A stretch of DNA of 5,554 nt from Acidobacteriota bacterium (GTDB taxonomy: Bacteria; Acidobacteriota; Terriglobia; Terriglobales; Acidobacteriaceae). Shown here one piece after another: positions 1 to 5,554 of the stretch. How positions within the stretch are numbered: position 1 is the stretch's first letter; each line of letters starts with the position of its first letter. The notes beneath the pieces are model-generated. The model made no database searches. It was not told where the DNA came from and saw nothing but the letters and a program-made list of their open reading frames with translations. The stretch spans positions 1 to 5,554 of the forward strand of contig JAJYSL010000297.1 of assembly GCA_021793595.1 (NCBI GenBank), read 5' to 3'. The translations under genes were made by a program, and so were the position numbers.

Positions 1-395
1 CCGCGCGACTTCCTGCTGGATGGTTTCCGCCGTTTTTTTTCCTGGGCCGACGGCCCGGCCCAAGTCACTGGCCGCAGCCTGCAGATCTGTTCATTGACGT
101 CCAAAAGTTGCTCTCCCAGTTCCCGGAAGCACTGACATTCGGCAACCTCGCGCTGCGCTTTGGCCAAACCAGCCGGAGAGGAAAACGTCTCGGTGACCGT
201 TTTCCCGTTCACCTTGCGTGTCAGCCGGTAGTAGGGACCGTGGCCGGACTCACCGGCCCGATGGCAATGACAGTTTGGATTTCCACAGCGCCCAACTGTT
301 TCCGTAATGGAGCCGGAGCGCATGTCACCCAACTGGGCGATTTGCATCTGAACGGTGGCGCGGTGATTTTCAAGGTCAAGCAGAGAGTCAGGCAT
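1..395 (-). CDS. DUF6788-type small Cys-rich protein, partial (C-terminus off the left edge)
   Basis: The minus strand is open from ATG (395-393) to the left edge, giving 131 codons with no stop. GGAGG lies 6 nt upstream of the ATG, which fixes the start. The N-terminus is a short helical stretch ending in LGDMRSGSITE. It is followed by a knuckle-like motif, CGNPNCHCHRAG (about residues 37-48), then HGPYYRLTRKVNGKTVTETF and a helical segment REVAECQCFRELGEQLLDVNEQICRLR. The visible C-terminus is basic (KKRRKPSSRKSR). The order CGxPxCxC, HGPYY.LTRKVNGKT, FREL...V.EQIC matches the DUF6788 family as I remember it. Its biochemical function is unknown; the Cys/His cluster suggests metal binding. 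I recall such ORFs beside or fused to transposases, so this may be the first part of an insertion sequence running off the left edge, but nothing visible proves that. Confidence 0.85.
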   Translation of the reverse strand, partial: MPDSLLDLENHRATVQMQIAQLGDMRSGSITETVGRCGNPNCHCHRAGESGHGPYYRLTRKVNGKTVTETFSSPAGLAKAQREVAECQCFRELGEQLLDVNEQICRLRPVTWAGPSAQEKKRRKPSSRKSR

Positions 396-411
396 GTACG
401 GCCTCCTTCTC

Positions 412-431
412 CTAGCGTAATACTACGCTAG
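412..431. promoter_or_regulatory. Perfect 8-bp inverted repeat upstream of the DUF6788 gene
   Basis: CTAGCGTA (412-419), spacer ATAC, TACGCTAG (424-431). The arms are perfectly complementary. It lies 17-36 nt upstream of the DUF6788 start codon, directly before its ribosome binding site. On the minus strand the centre reads TAGTAT, which could be part of a -10 element, so an operator or a 5'-leader hairpin are both plausible. There is no T-run after it, so a terminator is unlikely. Confidence 0.6.
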
Positions 432-512
432 TCTTTCTGCCACAAAAAAAAGGGAACCTGCAAAACACCACTTCTATGTCGCGCACCCGGCCGCGGATCC
501 TGGCGTGAAATT

Positions 513-540
513 TAGACAATAAATCATATACAATTATAAA
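513..540 (+). promoter_or_regulatory. Possible sigma70-type promoter for the LacI-family gene
   Basis: TAGACA (513-518) and TATAAA (535-540) are separated by 16 nt in a markedly AT-rich patch, upstream of the regulator and of its candidate operator. The hexamers match the consensus only partly. This is an inference from spacing and composition. Confidence 0.35.
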
Positions 541-583
541 ACCATAACTCTCCGGGGTAGTGTATTTTTTGTTGAAGCGCATT

Positions 584-597
584 TGGAAGCGATTACA
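584..597. promoter_or_regulatory. Candidate LacI/GalR-family operator (autoregulatory)
   Basis: TGGAAGCGATTACA fits the LacI/GalR operator consensus TGNAANCGNTTNCA at every fixed position, with the central CG step that the hinge helices of this family bend. It lies about 70 bp upstream of the regulator start and about 44 bp after the candidate -10 element, where binding could block transcription of its own gene. An additional imperfect GAAGCG half-site lies just upstream at 574-579. That the adjacent regulator binds here is inferred. Confidence 0.6.
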
Positions 598-665
598 TAA
601 GTCGTGAGTTCTGCCAATGTAGTTCCATGTTCAGAAATCTAGAACAGGTTCGCGGCCCAATCAGT

Positions 666-1679
666 ATGAATATCCAAGCTGTCGCGCGGCGGGCAGGAGT
701 CTCCACCGCCACCGTATCTCGGACGATCAACGGTTCGGACAAAGTCACTCAAGAGACTGCGGACCGTGTTCGCGCCGCTATCAGAGATTTGAGTTTCCAT
801 CCAAATGCAAACGCGCGGTCTTTAGGATCGGGACGCAGCAATTTCTATGGATTGATCATCTCGGACATCACCAACCCCTTTTTCCCGGAGATTGCAAAAG
901 CCTTTGAAGATGTCGCCATCGAGCATGGCCAGGACGTGTTGATCGCGAACACGAGCTACAATCCTGTCCGAATGGAAGTGTGTGTCCGGCGCATGTTGCA
1001 ACGGAAAGTGGAGGGCGTTGCCATCATGACCTCGGAAATGGACGACCATCTGATCGAGATGTTGCGAGGTCAGAACATCCCGATCGTCTTACTGGATTCA
1101 GGCACGCCCGATGCTGGAATCAGCGTTGTGCGCATCGATTATTCGGCAGGCGTCGACAGCGGGATGGGCCATCTGCTCGGTCTTGGGCATCGCCGTTTTG
1201 CGTTTATCAGTGGGCCCCTACACCTCGCTTCCGCTTTGACACGTTTTCGTGCTTTTAACGATGGCTTGGCCCGCAACCACTTAGTTACTCACCAGGCACT
1301 GATTCGCGAGGGAAATCATCGTGTCGATGGCGGTCACGATGCGATGGCGCAGATTCTGGAATCCGGTGCGCTCCCAACGGCAATTATGGCTTCCAACGAT
1401 CTGACTGCCATTGGGGCGATGGGCGCCATCTATGAGCGTGGACTGAGAATTCCAGAGGATGTTTCAGTTCTTGGCTATGACGATATTCAACTGAGCGCAT
1501 TCACCCAGCCTGCGCTGACAACCATCCGGCTGCCTCGGGATGAGATTGCCCGGATTGCGTTTCGCGCTCTTTTTCGATCGCCTCGGCAAGGCACGGGCAA
1601 GCTGATCGATGGCGGAGAATATCTCGTCCAGCCAACTCTTGTCCTCCGAAAATCTACGGGACCGGCGTGTGGTTCTTGA
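666..1679 (+). CDS. LacI/GalR-family transcriptional regulator
   Basis: A 337-aa cytoplasmic DNA-binding regulator of normal family length. Residues 3-22 are the LacI helix-turn-helix (IQAVARRAGVSTATVSRTIN). The hinge helix is near residues 49-58 (ANARSLGSGRS), with the minor-groove leucine. From about residue 60 onward is a periplasmic-binding-protein-like effector domain: GLIISDITNPFFPEI, RKVEGVAIM, LGHRRFAFISGP, TAIMASNDLTAIGA, PEDVSVLGYDDI and QPALTTIRLP are all family landmarks. The ligand, probably a sugar, cannot be read from sequence. An in-frame ATG exists at 627, but family members begin MNI..VA..AGVS, so 666 was chosen; neither start has a clear Shine-Dalgarno sequence. The close resemblance to acidobacterial regulators is from memory. 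The likely regulon is sugar or polysaccharide use, and the sulfatase-like remnant beside it would fit that. Confidence 0.93.
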   Translation: MNIQAVARRAGVSTATVSRTINGSDKVTQETADRVRAAIRDLSFHPNANARSLGSGRSNFYGLIISDITNPFFPEIAKAFEDVAIEHGQDVLIANTSYNPVRMEVCVRRMLQRKVEGVAIMTSEMDDHLIEMLRGQNIPIVLLDSGTPDAGISVVRIDYSAGVDSGMGHLLGLGHRRFAFISGPLHLASALTRFRAFNDGLARNHLVTHQALIREGNHRVDGGHDAMAQILESGALPTAIMASNDLTAIGAMGAIYERGLRIPEDVSVLGYDDIQLSAFTQPALTTIRLPRDEIARIAFRALFRSPRQGTGKLIDGGEYLVQPTLVLRKSTGPACGS

Positions 1680-1808
1680 ACCAGAATTCCAGACTTTTTA
1701 ACAGAAGCGGAATTGAGAAATCGAAATTTTGATGTCCTTGATGGCTGTCCAATTGACACCCACGGCGAGTATTGACGACTGATCATGCTGGTCTACTTCG
1801 CCGCTCTC

Positions 1809-2066
1809 TTATAACTCCACCCCAGGACCGAGGGGCGCCATGGCGACCGTGATATAGGGATTGAAGATCTGGTCTTTGTGTTTCTGCGCGGACTTCCACA
1901 TTCGCTGGAGCAAGTCGCGCCGTATGTCTGCCAAGCCGGAAGGGAGTGGAGGCCATGCCACGTCATTACCATTGCCATACCCGCTCCCCTGTTCCACCAT
2001 GGCCCGTGATTGTTTCACGTCGGGGAATGCAAGGTTCACCGTTTCATGAGTGTCGCGATCCGCTTG
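1809..2066 (-). pseudogene. Probable 3' remnant of a sulfatase gene, interrupted by the transposon
   Basis: On the minus strand an open frame ends at TAA (1811-1809). It reads QADRDTHETVNLAFPD, then about 30 less conserved residues, then LADIRRDLLQRMWKSAQKHKDQIFNPYITVAMAPLGPGVEL. The D.HE..NLA motif followed by a helix ending RDLL.RMW..... and a D.IFN segment recalls the C-terminal tail of type I sulfatases, where a D-P-H-E-x-x-N-L-A motif precedes the last helix. Beyond about 2066 the frame continues only as AT-rich sequence from the transposon end, and the sole possible start there is a TTG at 2096. I read this as a gene whose 5' part has been separated by the insertion and should reappear beyond its right end. 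Alternatives are a short real gene starting at an internal ATG, or another family altogether. Confidence 0.42.
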
Positions 2067-2093
2067 ACTATGGGAATATGCTTTGTTTATTAT
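2064..2093 (+). promoter_or_regulatory. Possible tniA promoter within the transposon end
   Basis: TTGACT (2064-2069) and TATTAT (2088-2093) are 18 nt apart, each one base from the sigma70 consensus, reading into tniA. The -35 box overlaps the outermost end repeat, so transposase binding there would be expected to repress tniA. The first T of the -35 box would be host DNA if the inferred terminus is right. Confidence 0.4.
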
Positions 2094-2166
2094 CAATATG
2101 TTACCATAGTTAAGTGGTTAGAGTCGCCCTGGTAAGAATGTGAATATGGGAGCTAACTATGGGAAT
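2067..2166. repeat. Transposon left-end repeats (candidate TniA binding sites)
   Basis: ACTATGGGAAT occurs perfectly twice, at 2067-2077 and 2156-2166. A third direct copy of the core TATGGGA is at 2145-2151 (the others at 2069-2075 and 2158-2164). An inverted copy, CCATAGTTA, is at 2104-2112; its complement TAACTATGG is repeated at 2155-2162 in nearly complete form. Tn7-like and Tn5053-like ends carry several short transposase-binding repeats of this kind. That these bind TniA is inference. Confidence 0.65.
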
Positions 2167-2192
2167 TTATAAAGAGGATTCGCAACGCGATA

Positions 2193-3671
2193 ATGCCAGA
2201 CACGTCCGGCAACGAGGGGCGCTCAACAGCAAGGCGTGAAGCGGCCTTGAAGCGATGTGAGGTGGTTCAACAGTTGGCGGCAAAATCCCGCCTGACTATC
2301 CTTGAAGTCGAAGCAGCAGCGAGTTCCCTTGGCCTCAGTCGAACGCATTTCTACCGTCTTCTTGAGCAATTCCGTAAGCGTCCGCGATTGTCCACGTTGC
2401 TTCCCAAGGCTGAAGGCCGCAAGGTTGGAACCCGTCTTGTCAGTCCTCAGATCGAGCTGATCGTTGAAAACTCCATAGAATCCTTTTATTTACAACACAT
2501 TAAGCCGCCTTTTTCGGCTCTGGTGCGACAGATTCAGGTTGACTGCCATCAAGCGGGACTCAAGCCCCCAGACCGGACGTCGATTCGGCTCCGCTTATCT
2601 GCGCTGGATGAGAGGAAAGTCATGGCGGCCAGATTGGGCGCGAAGGCGGCCAAGGAGCGATACGGTCACGTCCGTCATGCTCCAGCCATGAAGCAAGCTT
2701 TGGAACGAGTGCAGATTGATCACACCCCTGTCGATCTCATCGTGGTGGACGAAATCAATCGTAAACCGCTTGGCCGACCGTGGTTGTCCTTGGCAATCGA
2801 CAATGCGAGCAGGATGGTTTGCGGCTTCCTCCTTTCCATGATTCCGCCATCGAGCATCTCGGCGGCGATCGCGCTGGCTCATTGTGTGGCCCCCAAAGAC
2901 CTGTGGCTGGCCGACCGGGAACTCAGTTTCGAATGGCCGGTAAGCGGTCTTCCGGATCTCGTCTACATGGATAATGCAAAGGAGTTCCATGCAGAGGCTT
3001 TGAGAAGCGCTGCCCAGGAGTATGGTATCGATCTGGAATTTCGGCCCAGGGGGCTGCCTCACTTTGGCGGCCACATTGAGCGCTTGATTGGAACCATGAT
3101 GGGTGCTGTGCATCTGGTCCCCGGCACAACTTTTTCCAACGTCGCCGAACGGGGAGACTATTCTTCCGCGAAAAATGCTGTAATGACTCTGCCCGAGTTG
3201 GAACGATGGTTCGCATTGCAGGTTCATGCGTACCATTCGACGATCCACTCCAACTTGAAGATGACTCCTCTGACAGCTTGGAAGCAGGCAGTGGCCGCGA
3301 GGGAAACACCTATCCGCCAGATGTCGGATGCGGACCAACACACGTTCTTCCTCGATCTCCTGCCAGGGGAGCGACGCAGAATTCGCAGAGATGGCATACG
3401 GCTGTTCAATATTCATTATTGGCACAATGTCCTCAGTCCGCTTGCCGGTCGCATCAGCACACCCGCGCTCGTCAAATACGATCCACGCGATCTTTCCACG
3501 ATCTACTACCACGATGAGCAGGGGAAACTATTGGCCGATCCCCTATCGCAAGCTGGGGGCCCCGTCAATTTCTCTCTGGGAACATCGCGCGGCGGAATCA
3601 GCACTGCGTGCCCAGGGCAGACATTCCTTCAACGAGAAAGACCTCTTCTCCGCCGTGCTGCAGCAGCGTGA
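2193..3671 (+). CDS. tniA: TniA-type DDE transposase (TnsB/Mu-like), frameshifted near the C-terminus
   Basis: TniA binds the transposon ends and performs DNA cleavage and strand transfer. The N-terminal 60 residues form a helix-turn-helix-like region (LEVEAAASSLGLSRTHFYRLLEQF). The RNase H-fold core shows the full triad: D176 (QIDHTPVD), D260 (LVYMDNAKEF) and E296 (HFGGHIERLIG), with the DD(35)E spacing of this superfamily. A Mu-transposase C-terminal beta-barrel follows at about 394-446 (RRRIRRDGIRLFNIHYWHN... ALVKYDPRDLSTIYY). The ATG at 2193 is the only usual start in this frame after a stop at 2154; GAGG at 2174-2177 is rather far away (15 nt). From about residue 451 the frame reads unlike the family (LSQAGGPVNF onward, about 42 aa), because of a shift at the CCCC run 3540-3543. 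The true tail is in the next frame. Restored length would be about 541 aa, close to the family norm. As written, the catalytic core is complete but the tail is lost. Confidence 0.93.
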   Translation: MPDTSGNEGRSTARREAALKRCEVVQQLAAKSRLTILEVEAAASSLGLSRTHFYRLLEQFRKRPRLSTLLPKAEGRKVGTRLVSPQIELIVENSIESFYLQHIKPPFSALVRQIQVDCHQAGLKPPDRTSIRLRLSALDERKVMAARLGAKAAKERYGHVRHAPAMKQALERVQIDHTPVDLIVVDEINRKPLGRPWLSLAIDNASRMVCGFLLSMIPPSSISAAIALAHCVAPKDLWLADRELSFEWPVSGLPDLVYMDNAKEFHAEALRSAAQEYGIDLEFRPRGLPHFGGHIERLIGTMMGAVHLVPGTTFSNVAERGDYSSAKNAVMTLPELERWFALQVHAYHSTIHSNLKMTPLTAWKQAVAARETPIRQMSDADQHTFFLDLLPGERRRIRRDGIRLFNIHYWHNVLSPLAGRISTPALVKYDPRDLSTIYYHDEQGKLLADPLSQAGGPVNFSLGTSRGGISTACPGQTFLQRERPLLRRAAAA

Positions 3672-3819
3672 CATCGTTGGCGCCGCCTGTGACAAGACAC
3701 ACAAGATGGCGCGTCCTGAACCGAAAAAGCACGCAGCGCCTTCGCCACCCGTAGCGGATGAAGATGACTTGGCACATGCACAGATAACTGGGTTCAAGGT
3801 GGAGGAATGGGAAGAATGA
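3541..3819 (+). pseudogene. tniA: Displaced C-terminal tail of TniA in the +1 frame
   Basis: Read in this frame the sequence is PYRKLGAPSISLWEHRAAE, then SALRAQGRHSFNEKDLFSAVLQQRDIV, a basic linker (HKMARPEPKKHA), and an acidic end ADEDDLAHAQITGFKVEEWEE. This matches the usual TniA ending: the ISLWE.RAA..RLRA.GR....E..LF....EQR.IV helix pair, then a linker and an acidic tip with a VEEW-type end. It joins seamlessly to DEQGKLLAD of the main frame if one C is removed from 3540-3543. Its stop (TGA 3817-3819) overlaps the tniB ATG in an ATGA junction, as expected of the intact operon. In Tn7 and related systems the tip of the transposase tail contacts the AAA+ regulator, so its loss would uncouple TniA from TniB. 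Confidence 0.87.
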
Positions 3820-4733
3820 CCCATGATATGGACCATCTTGAAGAGCACTGTCGGGCAGTCGCGCTGCTACCTGCCGAGGAAAGAATTGCCTGGATCAGGC
3901 GCGAGAGATGGATCGAATATTCCAGGGGCGTGCGCGCACTGGAGCGTCTTGCTGATTTGCTCGCTCATCCGCCACGGGACCGGATGCCCTGCTTGCTTGT
4001 TCATGGTACGACTGGCATGGGGAAGACTCGCATACTGCAGAAATTCTTACGTTCCAACCCTGCTGTCTTCAACGAAACCACCGGCTACACCCGCCTGGCC
4101 GTCGCCGCCATCCAAATGCCGCCCCACCCCAATGAGCTGCACCTCTATGAGGAAATCCTTGTCAGCCTCGGCGCGGTACTGCCCTATAGCCCGTCCACGG
4201 GAACGCTTCGCCATCGAGTGAGAAGTCTGTGCCGGCAAATGAATGTCCGCATGCTCATCATCGATGAGATCCATTGTCTGCTGGCAGGGACCTATCGAGA
4301 GCAACGAATCATCCTCAACTGCATCCGCTTCCTCGCCAACGACCTGCGAATCCCTCTCATCTGCGCTGGCACGGATGAAGCCAAGACCGCCCTGCTGACC
4401 GACGAGCAACTCGCTGACCGCTTTGAGGCCTTCGAGCTCGCCCCGTGGAAGGACGATACGAACTTTCACCAATTGTTGGTAAGCTATGCGGCGTTGCTTC
4501 CGCTTCGCCGCCCCTCCTCATTGCGGGACGCGAAAGTAAGAAAGCGGCTTCTTGCCATGTCCGACGGCGTGACCGTGCGCATTTGCCGGCTGCTCGAAGA
4601 TGCGGCCGTCATGGCGATCAAGAACAACGTTGAACAGATCGATTTGGACAGTCTGGATGACGACCTTACGGTGCAATCGTTGGCCTCGGTTTCGGACCGC
4701 CGCAAACGACGGGCCACCGGAACCAAGGGATGA
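3816..4733 (+). CDS. tniB: TniB-type AAA+ ATPase, transposition regulator
   Basis: A 305-aa cytoplasmic AAA+ ATPase of the TniB/TnsC family, which assembles on target DNA and activates the transposase in an ATP-dependent way. The first 55 residues are helical (LLPAEERIAWIRRERWIEYSRG, then ALERLADLLAHPPRDRMPC). Walker A is GTTGMGKT at 64-71. Walker B is MLIIDEIH at 146-153, with D150 and E151. Sensor-1-like IPLICAGTDEA follows at 179-189, and R202 in LADRF is the likely arginine finger. The lid region ends SDGVTVRICRLLEDAAVMAI. There is no frameshift. The ATG at 3816 overlaps the restored tniA stop (ATGA), and GGAGG at 3801-3805 is 10 nt upstream; the alternative ATG at 3807 would leave only 1 nt after GGAGG. 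The stop is immediately followed by the tniQ ATG, so the three genes form one operon. Confidence 0.95.
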   Translation: MTHDMDHLEEHCRAVALLPAEERIAWIRRERWIEYSRGVRALERLADLLAHPPRDRMPCLLVHGTTGMGKTRILQKFLRSNPAVFNETTGYTRLAVAAIQMPPHPNELHLYEEILVSLGAVLPYSPSTGTLRHRVRSLCRQMNVRMLIIDEIHCLLAGTYREQRIILNCIRFLANDLRIPLICAGTDEAKTALLTDEQLADRFEAFELAPWKDDTNFHQLLVSYAALLPLRRPSSLRDAKVRKRLLAMSDGVTVRICRLLEDAAVMAIKNNVEQIDLDSLDDDLTVQSLASVSDRRKRRATGTKG

Positions 4734-5554
4734 ATGCTTCTCTACGACCCTGCCGTTCCTCCATTGCCATTTGCCCCCCGCCCCTTTCCCGATGAACTGC
4801 TGCTGTCATGGATTTGCCGGTTCGCCGCGGCGAACCACGTGGGTCTGAATGGTCTGTTTCCCGAACTACGGGCATGAATCGCCACCGGCTCAATTGCGAT
4901 CCGGGAGACGGAATCCTCGCTCGATTGGCAGCGATGGCCCGCCTTCCCCCCTCCACGTTGCATGGCCTGCTGCTGCCCAATCAATTCCCAAATCTTTCGT
5001 TGCTGTCTTTCTTGCAGACGCCAGAACCGTCGGTCGTCTCCCGCGACGAATATCCATCGGAATCCTTTCCCCTCCCTTTTTGCAGCGACTGCGCCGGGGA
5101 AGACACACGCCCTCCGCGCTCCGCGCAGCCTCTATTGGCAGGCTGAAGCCGGTTTGTTGACAACGATCCTCTGTCCCAGGCATGGCACTTATTTCGGGCG
5201 CTCTTGCCCAGGATGCGATCGCGAGCAACTGACGTTGGCCTGGGACCAGGCGCGCGTGATTGTCCGATGTCTACAATGTGGATGGCGGCCGACGGTGCCT
5301 CCGAAAAGAAAACCGGCCCCGTCTTTTCCTGCTGGACCGCGCCATCTGCTCTTCCGTTTTCAATGCGATATCGCCGCCGCTCTGCGTGGACTGGCGGGCA
5401 CAGAAGGCTTTTTTTTGACGTTAAGCTATTGAACGCAGTAGTCGTTTGTTTACGCTCTAGCAAGTTGCACATTATAAGCATGTTGCCAAACCTGGAGTTT
5501 TTGTGGTGGAGACATAGAAGCTCGTTCTGTGCGTCTCAAGATCGAGAAAGCAAG
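4734..5554 (+). pseudogene. tniQ: TniQ, target-selection protein, broken by three frameshifts and open at the right edge
   Basis: TniQ (the TnsD/TniQ family) is a DNA-binding zinc-finger protein that directs TniB to targets. The homology is continuous but changes frame. Segment 1 (4734 to about 4872) starts MLLYDPAVPPLPF and includes PRPFPDELLLSWICRFAAAN, the standard TniQ opening, then stops at TGA 4875-4877. Segment 2 (about 4871-5100, other frame) continues as LNCDPGDGILARLAAMARLP, then FLQTPEP and RDEYPSE, with the first zinc pair FCSDC. Segment 3 (about 5130-5408, original frame) has SLYWQAEAGLL, CPRHGTYFGRSCPGC and RCLQCGWRP, then FQCDIAAALRGLAGTEG, stopping at 5430-5432. Segment 4 (about 5409-5554) continues as FFDVKLLNAVVVCLRSSKLHIISMLPNLEFLWW and is open at the edge. 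The start abuts the tniB stop, with AAGGG just before it. Net shifts are -1, +1, -1. No full TniQ can be made without restoring them, unless they are sequencing errors. Confidence 0.88.

Larger units (their letters stand above)
2065..5554 (+). mobile_element. Tn5053/Tn402-like (TniABQ, Tn7-related) transposon, left part
   Basis: The consecutive tniA, tniB and tniQ homologues in one direction, starting about 130 bp inside a repeat-bearing end, are the core of the Tn5053/Tn402 group of Tn7-like elements. No tnsA-type endonuclease lies beside tniA, so the expected mechanism is replicative cointegrate formation, resolved by a recombinase not seen here. The left boundary is inferred: the first copy of the end repeat begins at 2067, preceded by TG at 2065-2066, and the sulfatase-like frame stops resembling its family there. 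Canonical elements begin TGT, so the boundary may be off by a few bases. The right end, resolvase and any cargo are outside the window. tniA and tniQ both carry frameshifts, so as sequenced the element is probably non-autonomous. Confidence 0.85.

Noticed and set aside
108..431. Plus-strand ORF of 107 aa
   Set aside because: It is the complement of the DUF6788 coding frame, has no family features and ends inside the palindrome.
1680..1740. Rho-independent terminator after the LacI-type gene
   Set aside because: AATTCC/GGAATT is a weak 6-bp stem with a large loop and no following T-run.
1793..1978. Minus-strand ORF of 61 aa
   Set aside because: It overlaps the sulfatase-like frame in another frame and shows no family-like residues.
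2595..3512. Long minus-strand ORF (305 aa) opposite tniA
   Set aside because: It is antisense to the conserved DDE core; its translation shows no recognisable domain and no ribosome binding site was evident.
3807..3815. Alternative tniB start at 3807
   Set aside because: The GGAGG would be only 1 nt from this ATG, whereas 3816 has workable spacing and forms an ATGA overlap with the restored tniA stop.
4981..5481. Minus-strand ORF (166 aa) opposite tniQ
   Set aside because: The plus strand holds the zinc-finger motifs of TniQ here; the antisense reading is low-complexity and basic.
2065..5554. CRISPR-associated transposon (CAST)
   Set aside because: TniABQ-like genes made this worth checking, but no repeat-spacer array, Cas12k or Cascade gene is visible; cargo beyond the right edge cannot be excluded.

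Overview
The window looks like Acidobacteriota chromosome (Terriglobia-like). This is inference: the LacI-type regulator closely resembles the many paralogues carried by soil acidobacteria, a C-terminal piece resembling a sulfatase sits beside it, and GC content is moderate. No taxonomic marker gene is present.

Layout from left to right. (1) Positions 1-395, minus strand: a small Cys-rich DUF6788-type protein, open at the left edge. It has a strong ribosome binding site, and a perfect palindrome lies just upstream (412-431). (2) Positions 396-665: a divergent intergenic region with a possible promoter and a 14-bp palindrome that fits the LacI/GalR operator consensus. (3) Positions 666-1679, plus strand: a complete LacI/GalR regulator. 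(4) Positions 1809 to about 2066, minus strand: an ORF that reads like the C-terminal tail of a sulfatase and loses its resemblance where a transposon end appears to begin. (5) From about 2065 to the right edge: the left part of a Tn5053/Tn402-type (TniABQ, Tn7-related) transposon. It has a repeat-rich end with three TATGGGA motifs, then tniA (DDE transposase), tniB (AAA+ ATPase) and tniQ (zinc-finger target-selection protein), all inward on the plus strand and tightly packed.

TniA cuts and joins the transposon ends, TniB is the ATP-dependent regulator that couples TniA to a target, and TniQ helps choose the target. The main observation is that this module is broken at the level of reading frame. 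tniA shifts frame at a CCCC run, so its conserved C-terminal tail is displaced into another frame. tniQ shifts frame three times, alternating in sign, and two or three of these sites are at homopolymers (GGG, possibly GGGG, and T8). tniB, lacI and the DUF6788 gene are intact. Either the element is a recent fossil, or the assembly has clustered indel errors. Reads or a close relative would settle it. The right end and any cargo lie outside the window.
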